DNA of 64,000 nt, from positions 372,001-436,000 of the forward strand of contig NZ_CP155074.1 in the NCBI RefSeq assembly GCF_039621805.1, given 5' to 3'. This stretch comes from Paraburkholderia sp. PREW-6R. Its GTDB lineage: Bacteria; Pseudomonadota; Gammaproteobacteria; Burkholderiales; Burkholderiaceae. Position 1 is the stretch's first letter, and each line of letters begins with the position of its first letter. The notes beneath the pieces are model-generated. The model ran no database searches. It was given only the letters and a program-made list of their open reading frames with translations, and was not told the origin of the DNA. The position numbers and the translations under genes were made by a program. Positions 55,868 through 64,000 of the stretch are shown here, piece after piece.

Positions 55868-57220
55868 TCATGGATTGCGGTGCGTTTCGTCACTGTTGCG
55901 ACGCGCGACCGTAGCGGCAGCGAGACCCGCCGCCGCCACCACCAGCACGGACGTCCACGGGTGGCGCCTGACGTAGCGGTCGGCCACCACCGCCTTGCGG
56001 CTCGCGCGGACCAGCGTGACGGCGGCGATGCGGGTGGCTTGCGCTTCGGCTTGCAGCACCGAGCGGCCGACCTTGAGCGCAGTTGCCCGCGCGGAAGCCG
56101 CCTTGCGCGGCTGCACGCGGAATATCGAAGTCGTGGCTTTCACGGCCGCCGCAGCGGGCGATGCCGGCATGCGGGTCCCGGCGAGCGCGCCGCGTGCCGC
56201 AGCGGCCGGCGGCACTGCAACGCCGCCGGTGGGGCTGTCGCTGGCAGTCGGCCTTGCCTCTGCGGGTACGGTCGACGCTGCCAGCACGGAGGCGAGCTTC
56301 GCGCGGCTTCCCGGCGGCGCGTCCTCCTGCATGCCCCACTCGCCGCGCGGATCGTACAGACGCCCGCGCGCCGCCGAGAATTCCGCGCCGAGCAGTAACA
56401 CAGCCGCCGAGAAGTACAGCCACATCAGCAGCACGGCAAGCGAGCCTGCCGCGCCAAACGACGTAGCCATGCCGGCATGCGCGAGATAGAGCGCAAAGAG
56501 TTTTTTGCCCGCCGAGAACAGCACGGCCGCAACCGCCCCGCCGACGAGCGCATCGCGCCAACGCACTTTCGCATCGGGCAGGAATTTCAGCAGACCGGCA
56601 AAGGCGAATGCCAGCACCAGCAAGCCGACCCCGAGCTGCAGCAGGTCGCCAATCACGACGTACGGCGAGTCGCCCCACAGCCATTTGCCGATAAACGTGA
56701 TGACGGTATCCAGCACCAGCGACACGATCAGCAGAAAAGCCACGCCGAGCACGAGGCCAAACGAGATCAGCCGCACACGCACCAGCGCGATCACGCTCGA
56801 TGTCCGTGGGCCGGTGACGGGCCATACTATATTGAGTGCGCTATTGAGCGACGAAAAAGTCGCCGACGCGCCAATCACCAGCGTCGCAAGCGACACGATG
56901 GCGGCGATGCCACCCGCACTGCCGCTGTGGTGCGCGTTTTCGACGATGGTCTGAACGCCGGCCGCAGCCTGATCGCCGAGCAGCCCATGAATATGGTTGA
57001 ACAGTTCGCCGCGCGCGGCCTCCGCGCCGAAGAACCAGCCCGCAACCGCGATCACCATGACGAGCGTCGGCGCCAGAGAAAAGGCGGCGTAGAAGGCGAT
57101 GCTGGCGGCCATCGCCGCGCAACGGTCGTCGGCGAACTGTTTGAAGGCGCCAATCGCCCAGTTGGCCTGCTTGCGCGCCACGTGCTGGAGGTTTTCAGCG
57201 GAAAGCGTGTCGATATCCAT
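55868..57220 (-). CDS. YihY/BrkB family membrane protein with DUF883-like C-terminal tail
   Basis: A 450-residue inner-membrane protein. Residues 25-290 match the YihY/UPF0761 family (formerly RNase BN; now seen as a membrane protein of unclear role): DDRCAAMAASIAFYAAFSLAPTLVMVIAVAGWFFG, ALNIVWPV, LLKFLPDAKVRWRDALVGGAVAAVLFSAGKKLFALYL. After an Ala/Pro-rich linker (about 300-370), the last 75 residues look like a YqjD/ElaB (DUF883) segment: an amphipathic helix, then YVRRHPWTSVLVVAAAGLAAATVARR. The fusion of a YihY domain with a ribosome-anchor-like tail is unusual. Confidence 0.85.
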   Translation of the reverse strand: MDIDTLSAENLQHVARKQANWAIGAFKQFADDRCAAMAASIAFYAAFSLAPTLVMVIAVAGWFFGAEAARGELFNHIHGLLGDQAAAGVQTIVENAHHSGSAGGIAAIVSLATLVIGASATFSSLNSALNIVWPVTGPRTSSVIALVRVRLISFGLVLGVAFLLIVSLVLDTVITFIGKWLWGDSPYVVIGDLLQLGVGLLVLAFAFAGLLKFLPDAKVRWRDALVGGAVAAVLFSAGKKLFALYLAHAGMATSFGAAGSLAVLLMWLYFSAAVLLLGAEFSAARGRLYDPRGEWGMQEDAPPGSRAKLASVLAASTVPAEARPTASDSPTGGVAVPPAAAARGALAGTRMPASPAAAAVKATTSIFRVQPRKAASARATALKVGRSVLQAEAQATRIAAVTLVRASRKAVVADRYVRRHPWTSVLVVAAAGLAAATVARRNSDETHRNP

Positions 57221-57486
57221 GGTCGTCTTTCTCGATGCAGTCCTGCGCCGGCTTCAACAGATGCCGGCGAGGCGGGCTGATAAGGCGTGCATGTCACGCC
57301 GTCTGCGTTGCCTTACGCAAACCTTATGCCTGTCATTGTGCCACTCGCCGGAAGCGCGCCGAAGGGTGGGGCTCTATCCTGGGACGCACGGCCCGTCACA
57401 TGGCCTGCGGCCGCATGTCGTGCGCCCGCATGCCGTGCGTGCATGCCGCTAGAATGCATGACGCACCTTTTCCTCATGAGCCGCCA

Positions 57487-58038
57487 ATGCACTCGCACGA
57501 ACCCGTCAAGCAATTGGACATCATTCCAGCAGACCAACTTTGCTCGCACCTGCCCACGCACGTGGTCGAACAGCTGCCCGCCCAGGGTGTAACCGTTTTC
57601 GCGGTCGCCGACGACGCCTCCGACACCGCCCAGTTCAGTGCGCGCTATGGCTTTGGTCTCGAAGACTGCGCCAACACGATCGTGATCCGTTACAGGAAGG
57701 AGGGCGGCGAGCATTATGCGGCGCTGGTTTCGCTCGGCTCGCTGCGACTCGACATCAATGGCGCGGTGAAGGCCGCGCTAGGCGCGCAGCGGCTATCTTT
57801 CGCGAAGCGTGAGGCGGCGGTCGAGCACAGTGGCATGGAGTTCGGCGGCATTACCGCGTTCGGATTGCCGGACGACTGGCGCATTCTGGTCGACGCGGCT
57901 GTCATGGAACGCGAGCAGGTGGTGATGGGCGCCGGGGTGCGCGCCGCCAAACTCCTGCTGGCGCCCGGCGTGTTGCGCCAATGGGAACGCTGCGAAGTCG
58001 CCTCACTGACGTTGCCGCCCGGCGACGACGCGCCATGA
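57487..58038 (+). CDS. YbaK/EbsC family aminoacyl-tRNA deacylase-like protein
   Basis: A 183-residue protein of the YbaK/ProX editing family, which hydrolyses mischarged aminoacyl-tRNAs. Visible blocks are TAQFSARYGFGLEDCANTIVIRYRKEGGEHYAALVSLGSLRLDINGAVKAALGAQRLSFAKREAAVEHSGMEFGGITAFGLP, in which GMEFGGITAFGLP is the G-x-x-P-G-G-like block (Phe in place of Pro). ATG 57487 is the plausible start; GTG/ATG codons up to 57451 are possible. Which tRNA it edits is not readable. The 266 bases before it include a TAGAAT box at 57450. Confidence 0.75.
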   Translation: MHSHEPVKQLDIIPADQLCSHLPTHVVEQLPAQGVTVFAVADDASDTAQFSARYGFGLEDCANTIVIRYRKEGGEHYAALVSLGSLRLDINGAVKAALGAQRLSFAKREAAVEHSGMEFGGITAFGLPDDWRILVDAAVMEREQVVMGAGVRAAKLLLAPGVLRQWERCEVASLTLPPGDDAP

Positions 58039-58067
58039 TGGACGCGCGAGCCCGCCTGCCGCGCCGT

Positions 58068-58514
58068 CTACGCGTTGGCGAAATAGGCTTCGAGGATGTC
58101 CACCACGCGCCATAGTGACAGCGGGCGCCGGCAATGGCCATCGAAACCCGCGTCCTTGAGCTGACCGATCGGGTCGCGCGGCCAGATATTGCTCATCGCG
58201 AGCAGCAGAACATCGGCGTTGGCGAGATCGGAGCGCAGCGTGCGGGTGAATCGATAGTCGAGAACGGCGTCGAGTCGCGTGTCGAGCAGGATCGCATGCG
58301 GGCGCCACCACTTCAGAAAGCATTGCACTTTCGTCAGATCGCCAGCGTGAATCGCCTCGTAACCTTTGAGCGTGAGCAGCAAAACCAGTGACTCGCCGAT
58401 CGCAGTGTCGCGATGACCGATCAGCACGCGCCGCGATGCAGTTGGAAGAACCACACCATGACGTCGCCAGATTGCGAATTCGGTTTCAACGTCAAGGCTT
58501 CCGCGTTTCGTCAC
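58068..58514 (-). CDS. Degenerate response-regulator receiver domain protein
   Basis: A 148-residue protein with a CheY-like fold. RRVLIGHRDTAIGESLVLLLTLKGYEAI aligns with the start of a receiver domain, and WRPHAILLDTRLD holds the phosphoacceptor Asp. The usual acidic pair is replaced by His-Arg (GHRD) and the conserved Lys is Arg (CRRPLSL), so normal phosphorylation chemistry is doubtful. No output domain and no histidine kinase are nearby. It could be an unphosphorylated binding module. Confidence 0.7.
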   Translation of the reverse strand: MTKRGSLDVETEFAIWRRHGVVLPTASRRVLIGHRDTAIGESLVLLLTLKGYEAIHAGDLTKVQCFLKWWRPHAILLDTRLDAVLDYRFTRTLRSDLANADVLLLAMSNIWPRDPIGQLKDAGFDGHCRRPLSLWRVVDILEAYFANA

Positions 58515-58585
58515 CTTGGTCTCCGGAAGAGCGCGGTGTAGGCGTCCAATTTACCCGAAAATAACCAGTGCGGGAAATTTTACGG

Positions 58586-60073
58586 CTACGTCAACGCAAT
58601 TCCCGCGCGACTTAACAAGCGCTGGTTGCGCTCGGACAGATTTTTCATGCGTAATTCCTTGCCGGCTTTCCGGTAGCGCTCGACGAGTCCCTGTAGCGCA
58701 GCAAGCGCGGAATGGTCGGCAAGCAGCAGATGGCTGCAGTCGATCGTAATGCGGCCGGGATCCTTGGCCGGATCGAAAAGTTCATGAAAACGCATGGTGG
58801 ACGCGAAAAACAGCGTGCCACGCGGCACGTAGATCTTGTCGCCGCCCTGTTCCTCGACGTGCGCATGGATTTCCCGCGCATGCTGCCAGGCGAAGTTCAG
58901 CGCGGCGATCACGATGCCGCACAACACGGCGATCGCCAGATCGGAGACCACCGTGATGGCGGTGACGGCGACGATCACCAGCGCGTCGTTGCGCGGCACC
59001 TTGCCGAGCACTCGCAACGAGCCCCATGCAAAAGTTTGCTGCGCGACGACGAACATCACGCCGACCAGTGCGGCGAGCGGAATGCGTTCGATCAACGGCG
59101 ACAGAAACAGGATGTACATCAGAATCATCACGCCGCTGACGATGCCGGACAGCCGCGATCGTCCGCCGGAATTGAGGTTGATCATGGTCTGACCGATCAT
59201 CGCGCAGCCACCCATGCCGCCGCACAGGCCCGATACGATGTTGGCGGCGCCCAGCGCCAGACATTCGCGATTCGGCTGGCCGCGCGTTTCGGTGATTTCG
59301 TCGGTCAGATTGAACGTGAGCAGCGTTTCCAGCAGACCGACGATCGCGATCAGCACCGCATAGGGCAGCACGATGCGCAGGGTGTCCAGATTGAACGGCA
59401 CGTCCGGCATGTGCAGGCTCGGCAGACCGCCCGCGATATGCGCCATATCGCCGAGCGTGCGGGTGGGCAGATGCAGCAACTGTGTGAGCAGCCCCACGCC
59501 GACAATTGCCACGAGCGCAGGCGGCGCGGCGCGCGTGAGCCGCGGCAGCAGATAAACGATCACCATGGTCAGCACGACGAGGCCGCTCATCATTGCGAGC
59601 GGCGCGCCGTGCAGCCACGCGTCGCCCTTCAGCGTGCGCTCGCGGAAATGCGCGAGCTGCGCCGTCGCGATGACGATAGCCAGTCCATTAACGAAGCCCA
59701 GCATCACCGGGTGCGGGACCATGCGAATCAGCTTGCCTAGCCGCAGCGCGCCGAACAGCACCATCAGCAGCCCGCTCAATACGACGGTGGCAAGCAGATA
59801 CTGCGCGCCGTGCTCAACGACGAGCGCGACGATCACCACCGCCATCGAACCTGCTGCGCCGGAGATCATGCCGGGCCGTCCGCCGAAAATCGCCGTGATC
59901 GTGCAGATGAAGAACGCGCCGTACAGGCCCATCAACGGATTGAGGTGCGCGACGAGCGCGAACGCAATGCATTCCGGCACCAGTGCGAATGACGATGTCA
60001 GGCCGGCGAGCACATTGCTCCGGATGCCGGAAAGGCTGGCAAACCAGCCGTGAGCGGGTCGAGCGGTATTCAT
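58586..60073 (-). CDS. SulP family anion transporter
   Basis: A 495-residue transporter with about 11-12 membrane helices and a C-terminal STAS domain (from about 410: ITIDCSHLLLADHSALAALQGLVERYRKAG). GIRSNVLAGLTSSFALVPECIAFALVAHLNPLMGLYGAFF is the SulP opening. TRGQPNRECLALGAANIVSGLCGGMGGCAMIGQTMINLNSGGRSRLSG is the conserved region. It carries sulfate, bicarbonate or another anion by proton or sodium coupling; no carbonic anhydrase or sulfur gene is adjacent to decide. Confidence 0.93.
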   Translation of the reverse strand: MNTARPAHGWFASLSGIRSNVLAGLTSSFALVPECIAFALVAHLNPLMGLYGAFFICTITAIFGGRPGMISGAAGSMAVVIVALVVEHGAQYLLATVVLSGLLMVLFGALRLGKLIRMVPHPVMLGFVNGLAIVIATAQLAHFRERTLKGDAWLHGAPLAMMSGLVVLTMVIVYLLPRLTRAAPPALVAIVGVGLLTQLLHLPTRTLGDMAHIAGGLPSLHMPDVPFNLDTLRIVLPYAVLIAIVGLLETLLTFNLTDEITETRGQPNRECLALGAANIVSGLCGGMGGCAMIGQTMINLNSGGRSRLSGIVSGVMILMYILFLSPLIERIPLAALVGVMFVVAQQTFAWGSLRVLGKVPRNDALVIVAVTAITVVSDLAIAVLCGIVIAALNFAWQHAREIHAHVEEQGGDKIYVPRGTLFFASTMRFHELFDPAKDPGRITIDCSHLLLADHSALAALQGLVERYRKAGKELRMKNLSERNQRLLSRAGIALT

Positions 60074-60344
60074 GTCGGACAGAGAGGAGTGCCGGCCGAA
60101 CGCGTGTAGCGACGCGCTTTCCAGCAGATGATGCGTCCAGGCCAGTCGGCGCGACCGTTACCTGGGCGAGATTGCGAAAGTGCAAAACGCGCGAATTTTA
60201 CAGCAGTCGCGACATTCCGACCGACGAGGCGGCTGTCTCGATCATCAATGCGCATGGTGCACGCCGCAGGCTGCGCGAGCGGGCGCGCAGATAAGCAGTT
60301 GCGCGGCAGGCCATCGGGAATGCGCGCCCGCCGGCCGAAATAGA

Positions 60345-60382
60345 AAGCGCCACGCAGCCGCTTATGCGACTGCGTGGCGCTT
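60345..60382 (-). terminator. Hairpin terminator of the Ysc84-like gene
   Basis: AAGCGCCACGCAG (60345-60357) pairs perfectly with CTGCGTGGCGCTT (60370-60382) around a 12-base loop. On the minus strand it is followed by TTCTATTTC. Confidence 0.75.
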
Positions 60383-60402
60383 CGGACCGCCGTTCGATCC
60401 GC

Positions 60403-60993
60403 TTAGATCATCAGACGCGAGACCTTCGTACCTTCGAGCGACACGCCGGCCATCAGGCCTCCGTTGGTCAGCACGAACGCTTCGACCGGGCTCGTGGCCG
60501 TCGATGTGTCGACTGCGCCGTTCGCGCCGACCTTCAACACCGCGACGGTCGCATCCGCACCGGCGGCCCAGCCCTGGCTGCTCGTGAATTTGTCGAGCGC
60601 ATCCTGCGTCATGAACAGGAACACGAGCGCCTTGGATTGCGCGCCGATCTGCAGACCGAATGAACCGGCGACGGTGCTGTAGTAGCCGGCAGTACGGCCG
60701 CCGACGCGCAAACCGCCTTCACCGTATTGGCCGCCGACCCAGAAGCCCGCGGAGATGACATTCGGAAACACGAGAACCCCGCGTGCCTTGGCTACCAGCT
60801 CACGCGAGCCGGCGACGTTTGCGTAGAGTCGCGACAGCGTCGAGTCGATCCCCGCGTTGATCGTGTCGCGCTTGCCTGCATTGGCCGAAGGCGATGCGCT
60901 CGAGGACGGCGATGTCGTCGTGCAACCGGCGAGGCCAAGACCTGCCGAGGCGAGAACAGCGCTGGTCGTCATGATGAATTGTCTTCTGCGCAT
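60403..60993 (-). CDS. Ysc84/BPSL1445-like lipoprotein
   Basis: A 196-residue lipoprotein (lipobox LAGC, Cys24, Ser-rich linker) of the Ysc84/SYLF lipid-binding type. ARGVLVFPNVISAGFWVGGQYGEGGLRVGG, TAGYYSTVAGSFGLQIGAQSKALVFLFMTQDALDKF and EAFVLTNGGLMAGVSLEGTKVSRL are the family blocks; the Burkholderia pseudomallei homologue BPSL1445 is a structurally studied antigen. It is anchored in the envelope, function uncertain. A hairpin terminator follows. Confidence 0.92.
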   Translation of the reverse strand: MRRRQFIMTTSAVLASAGLGLAGCTTTSPSSSASPSANAGKRDTINAGIDSTLSRLYANVAGSRELVAKARGVLVFPNVISAGFWVGGQYGEGGLRVGGRTAGYYSTVAGSFGLQIGAQSKALVFLFMTQDALDKFTSSQGWAAGADATVAVLKVGANGAVDTSTATSPVEAFVLTNGGLMAGVSLEGTKVSRLMI

Positions 60994-61163
60994 GATTTGT
61001 TTTCCTTTTGCGTTATCTAAGTTGTGTCTGGCGCTGCAATCTGTTTGGGTACGAGTGCAAACCGGTCTACTTGCGGCGACGTCGGCCAGGCCGACCGTCG
61101 CTTGCTAATTAGCATGGCGCGTGCCTGACATTGGTGTGTGTGAGCGCGCCATGCCGGAGCGGG

Positions 61164-62072
61164 TCAGGACTCCACGTTGGCGAGCGCGTCGATCGTCATA
61201 TCGAGCAAAGCGCGCAGCCGGGCGACGCGCCGCAGGTCGCGGTGGTAGCCAAACCAGACGTCGCGGCCCGGCGGCGCCTCGCCGACGTCAACCCGTACGA
61301 TGCCAGGCGTGCTGTCGCCGAGCGGACACGGCAGCACCGCGAGTCCGATGCCTTCGGCGCACATACGTGCCTGCGCGCCGCGATTGTTGCTGCCGAACGC
61401 GAGGCGCGCACGCGGAAATACACGTTTCGCCCACAAGACATCGGGTAGCGCAGCGAAATGGCTGTCCATGCCGATGAGTGTGTAAGCCGCATCATCGTGT
61501 GTCTCCGTGCTGGCGGCAGGGCGTGCGTACTTTGCTGCTACGTCAGCGCGGGCATAGACCGCATAGTCCATGTGCATCAGTTTTCGCTGCACGATGTCGG
61601 CTTCGTCAAAAGGCGTGATCCTGAACACGAGGTCGGCCTCCCGGCGCGCGAGATTGAAGAGGCGCGAATCCGTGACGAGTTCGATCGACACCTCGCGGTG
61701 CCGCGCGAGAAAGCGTGCAAAAACGGGCGTCAGCACATGGACGCCAAACCAGTCGGACGACGACACCCGCAGCTTTCCCGTCAGCGCCTCCTCCTTGCCG
61801 CTGAGCGCGCGACCGAAGCCGAGCGCCTCTTCCTCCATGCGCTCGGCGTAAAGCAGCACGGCGTTCCCTTCGTCGGTGAGCACGAAACCGTCGCGCGTCC
61901 GCTGAAACAGCGTATGGCCGATCGACTTCTCGAGCGCGCGCAGGCGCCGGCCCATGGTCGGCTGGGTCTGGCCAGTGAGCCGCGCAGCCGCGCCCAGCGT
62001 GCCGCTGCGGGCGATCGCGAGGAAGATGCGCACGTCGTCCCAGTCGGGCGTGAAGTCATTCATGCGAGTCAT
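61164..62072 (-). CDS. LysR family transcriptional regulator
   Basis: A 302-residue regulator. The N-terminal HTH is WDDVRIFLAIARSGTLGAAARLTGQTQPTMGRRLRALEKSIGHTLFQRTRDGFVLTDEG, and the substrate domain follows (LRVSSSDWFGVHVLTPVFARFLARH). ATG 62072 or 62063 could be the start. It is divergent from the quinone oxidoreductase gene at 62178 (105-base gap), the usual LysR arrangement, so it probably controls that gene. The inducer is unknown. Confidence 0.93.
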   Translation of the reverse strand: MTRMNDFTPDWDDVRIFLAIARSGTLGAAARLTGQTQPTMGRRLRALEKSIGHTLFQRTRDGFVLTDEGNAVLLYAERMEEEALGFGRALSGKEEALTGKLRVSSSDWFGVHVLTPVFARFLARHREVSIELVTDSRLFNLARREADLVFRITPFDEADIVQRKLMHMDYAVYARADVAAKYARPAASTETHDDAAYTLIGMDSHFAALPDVLWAKRVFPRARLAFGSNNRGAQARMCAEGIGLAVLPCPLGDSTPGIVRVDVGEAPPGRDVWFGYHRDLRRVARLRALLDMTIDALANVES

Positions 62073-62177
62073 TCATTTCTGTTTGCGTGCCGTGCGTAAG
62101 TGTCGATTTACGTGCCTTTTCGCATGGACGATTATGCATGCATCGACTCGTCACAACCGCATTCGAAGGAAACGATC

Positions 62178-63164
62178 ATGTCCATGCAAGCGCTCGTTCT
62201 TCACGAACACAATGGTCCGCTCAAACTCACTGAACTGGCCCGGCCCGAGGCCGCCAAAGGCGAAGTGCTAGTGCGCGTCGCCGCAAGCGGCCTGAACCCG
62301 CTGGACGCAAAAATTCGCGCGGGCGCGGCAGGGCACGCGCGCCATCCGCTGCCGCTCGTGCTGGGGATCGACATGGCAGGCGTGGTGGCCGCGGTCGGCG
62401 AGGGTGTGACCGCTTTCAAGGCAGGCGACGAAGTGTATGGGATGACCGGCGGCGTGGGTGGCATGCAGGGGTCGCTCGCCCAGTACGTGAGCGCCGATGC
62501 GGATCTGCTCGCATTGAAGCCGTCCGGCCTTTCGATGCGCGAGGCGGCGGGGTTGCCGCTTGCGTTCATTACTGCGTATTCGGGCATTGTCGATCGCGCG
62601 CATGTGCGAGCCGGCCAGACGGTGCTCGTACACGGCGGCGCGGGCGGCGTCGGGAATGTCGCCGTGCAATTGGCCAGAGCGCTCGGCGCGCACGTTTTCT
62701 CGACGGTTAGCAAACGCGATTTCGACTTCGTCCTGGCGCTTGGCGCCACGCCGATCGACTACCGCGCGCAGACCGTCGAACAATACGTGGCGTCGGCCAC
62801 CCAGGGTGTAGGCTTCGATCTGGTGGTCGATAACGTGGGCGGCGCGACGCTGGATGCGTCGTTCGCCGCGGTCAGACACTTCGGCCATGTGGTGAGTGCA
62901 CTCGGTTGGGGCACGCACACGCTTGCGCCGCTTTCGTTTCGCGAAGCGACTTATTCCGGCGTGTTCACATTGGACGCGCTGCTTTCTGGCGAGCGCCGGG
63001 CGCACCATGGCGAAATGTTGCGCGTGGCCGCAGCCCTTGCTGGACAAGGCAAGCTTAAGCCGCGTATCGACCCACGACGCTTCGACTTGAGCACGGCGGA
63101 GCAGGCCTACACCGCACTTTCCGATGGCAGTGCGCGCGGCAAGATCGTGGTGGACGTGAACTGA
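62178..63164 (+). CDS. Zinc-independent quinone oxidoreductase-like dehydrogenase (MDR)
   Basis: A 328-residue medium-chain dehydrogenase/reductase of the quinone oxidoreductase type. VRVAASGLNPLDAKIRAGAAG, LVLGIDMAGVVAAVGEGVTAFKAGDEVYGM and the NADPH fold VLVHGGAGGVGNVAVQLARALGAHVFST are visible. Typical zinc-binding Cys/His ligands are absent. ATG 62178 has GAAGGA 7 bases upstream. It probably reduces quinones or enones and is likely under the divergent LysR regulator. Confidence 0.9.
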   Translation: MSMQALVLHEHNGPLKLTELARPEAAKGEVLVRVAASGLNPLDAKIRAGAAGHARHPLPLVLGIDMAGVVAAVGEGVTAFKAGDEVYGMTGGVGGMQGSLAQYVSADADLLALKPSGLSMREAAGLPLAFITAYSGIVDRAHVRAGQTVLVHGGAGGVGNVAVQLARALGAHVFSTVSKRDFDFVLALGATPIDYRAQTVEQYVASATQGVGFDLVVDNVGGATLDASFAAVRHFGHVVSALGWGTHTLAPLSFREATYSGVFTLDALLSGERRAHHGEMLRVAAALAGQGKLKPRIDPRRFDLSTAEQAYTALSDGSARGKIVVDVN

Positions 63165-63212
63165 TCTTCTGTGGGCATGTATTTGCTCTCTTCGCCGTGG
63201 GCTCTTTGGCTA

Positions 63213-63974
63213 TCAGCCTTTCACCAGTCCGCCATCGACGATCAGATTCTGCCCAGTGACGGCGCGCGCCCACGGCGACAGGAAGAACAGCACGGCGTCC
63301 GCGAACTCTTCGGGGGTCGTCACGCGCCGCACCGGCGTGGAACTGGCGATGAGGTCGAACACGAACTCCGGGGTGGCCGCGCTGGCGTCGGTAGTGCGCA
63401 ACAGCCCTCCCGACACCATGTTGACGGTAACGCCGCTCGGGCCGAGATCGTGCGCAGCCGTGCGTGTCAGCGATAGCAACGCGGCTTTGGCCGCCGTGTA
63501 ATCGTGATACGGCACCACGGGATTCTGGAACAGATTCGTGCCGACATTGACGATGCGGCCAAAGCCACGCGCCCGCATGCCTGCCGCTGCCGCCTGAATC
63601 GTGTTGAGCGCGCCCTTGAGTGAGCCGTCCAGTTGTTGCTGGAAACGCGACCAGTCGATCGAATCGATTTGCGGGCGCGCGTCGCCGTCGAACTGAAAGT
63701 CAGCCAGCGCGTTGTTCACCACCGAGACTATCGGCTGCCCTGTCTTCGTCTGTGCAGTGTCGAACATACGCGCGACCGCTGCGGCGTCCGTGACGTCCGC
63801 CTGCAACGGCAGAACACGATCACCGAGTTCCTCCTTCAGCCCGAACGCGAGCTTCTGGCTCTTGTGATAGTTCACCACCACGCCTGCGCCTTCGCGCACC
63901 AGCGCCTTTGTGATTGCGGCGCCGAGACCCCGTGCGCCGCCTGTAACCAACACCCACTGTTCGGATAAAAGCAT
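63213..63974 (-). CDS. Short-chain dehydrogenase/reductase (FabG-like)
   Basis: A 253-residue SDR. The cofactor motif TGGARGLG is at the N-terminus and the catalytic YxxxK is YTAAK (PYHDYTAAKAALLSLTR). The usual catalytic Ser 13 residues before the Tyr is Thr here (NVGTNLF), which can still function in some SDRs. NNA is seen in place of NNAG (VVNNALADF). It is annotated in this family mostly as 3-oxoacyl-ACP reductase, but the substrate is unknown. It ends 26 bases from the window edge in reading direction start. Confidence 0.88.
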   Translation of the reverse strand: MLLSEQWVLVTGGARGLGAAITKALVREGAGVVVNYHKSQKLAFGLKEELGDRVLPLQADVTDAAAVARMFDTAQTKTGQPIVSVVNNALADFQFDGDARPQIDSIDWSRFQQQLDGSLKGALNTIQAAAAGMRARGFGRIVNVGTNLFQNPVVPYHDYTAAKAALLSLTRTAAHDLGPSGVTVNMVSGGLLRTTDASAATPEFVFDLIASSTPVRRVTTPEEFADAVLFFLSPWARAVTGQNLIVDGGLVKG

Positions 63975-64000
63975 CTGATTTCCCTTGTTCGATGAAGCGA

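Overview
The window is GC-rich chromosomal DNA that looks like Burkholderiales, most likely Paraburkholderia or Burkholderia. Signs are a TIGR-type phasin, a general porin of the Burkholderia type, an HU protein with a histone H1-like Lys/Ala tail, a BPSL1445-like lipoprotein, dense MarR/LysR/IclR/MocR regulation and strong GC3 codon bias that creates very long antisense ORFs. I saw no rRNA, tRNA, CRISPR, transposase or phage gene.

Layout. 1-2.4 kb: tail of an unknown gene, an ECF sigma factor with no complete anti-sigma gene beside it, a DUF2878 membrane protein and a RibD-C reductase. 2.4-6.4 kb: a possible 28-residue membrane peptide, a periplasmic protein, a phasin with a clear terminator, and a DUF2844/DUF3443 pair in which the DUF3443 lipoprotein has two aspartic-protease-like D-T/S-G-S motifs. 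6.5-15.2 kb: a zinc metallopeptidase divergent from a three-gene operon (transglutaminase-DUF2126, circularly permuted ATP-grasp fused to alpha-E, transglutaminase). 15.4-19.5 kb: IclR regulator, polar amino acid ABC transporter and HutG, probably uptake and breakdown of histidine or an intermediate.

19.7-26.3 kb is the most unusual part. A 44-codon gene too short for normal gene callers lies behind an AT-rich leader. It encodes a peptide with a Gly-Gly leader and a CCKCCC cluster directly after it. Downstream are a divergent LpxL-like acyltransferase lacking the usual acidic catalytic residue, a HlyD adaptor, an ABC exporter with an intact C39 leader peptidase, and a TolC-type channel. I read this as a complete export system for a Cys-rich microcin-like peptide. 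26.4-31.6 kb: two MarR paralogues and an EmrAB-OMF efflux operon, each preceded by a copy of the palindrome GTGCRTAYGCAC.

31.6-35.9 kb: thiolase, cytidine deaminase and nucleoside hydrolase (pyrimidine salvage), a PanE/ApbA reductase and a small membrane protein. 36-48.3 kb: a peptide-uptake region with OprD porin, five-gene Opp/Dpp ABC transporter, XRE-cupin regulator, POT peptide symporter and MocR regulator. 48.7 kb: HU/H1-like protein. 49.5-53.9 kb: a second amidoligase system paralogous to the first (ATP-grasp and alpha-E as separate genes, transglutaminase), here with the proteasome-like Anbu peptidase. 54.2-64 kb: porin, a YihY protein with a DUF883-like tail, YbaK-type deacylase, a degenerate receiver domain, SulP transporter, Ysc84/BPSL1445 lipoprotein, LysR divergent from a quinone oxidoreductase, and an SDR near the window edge.

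Functional assignments come from motif and family recognition by eye; no database search was run.
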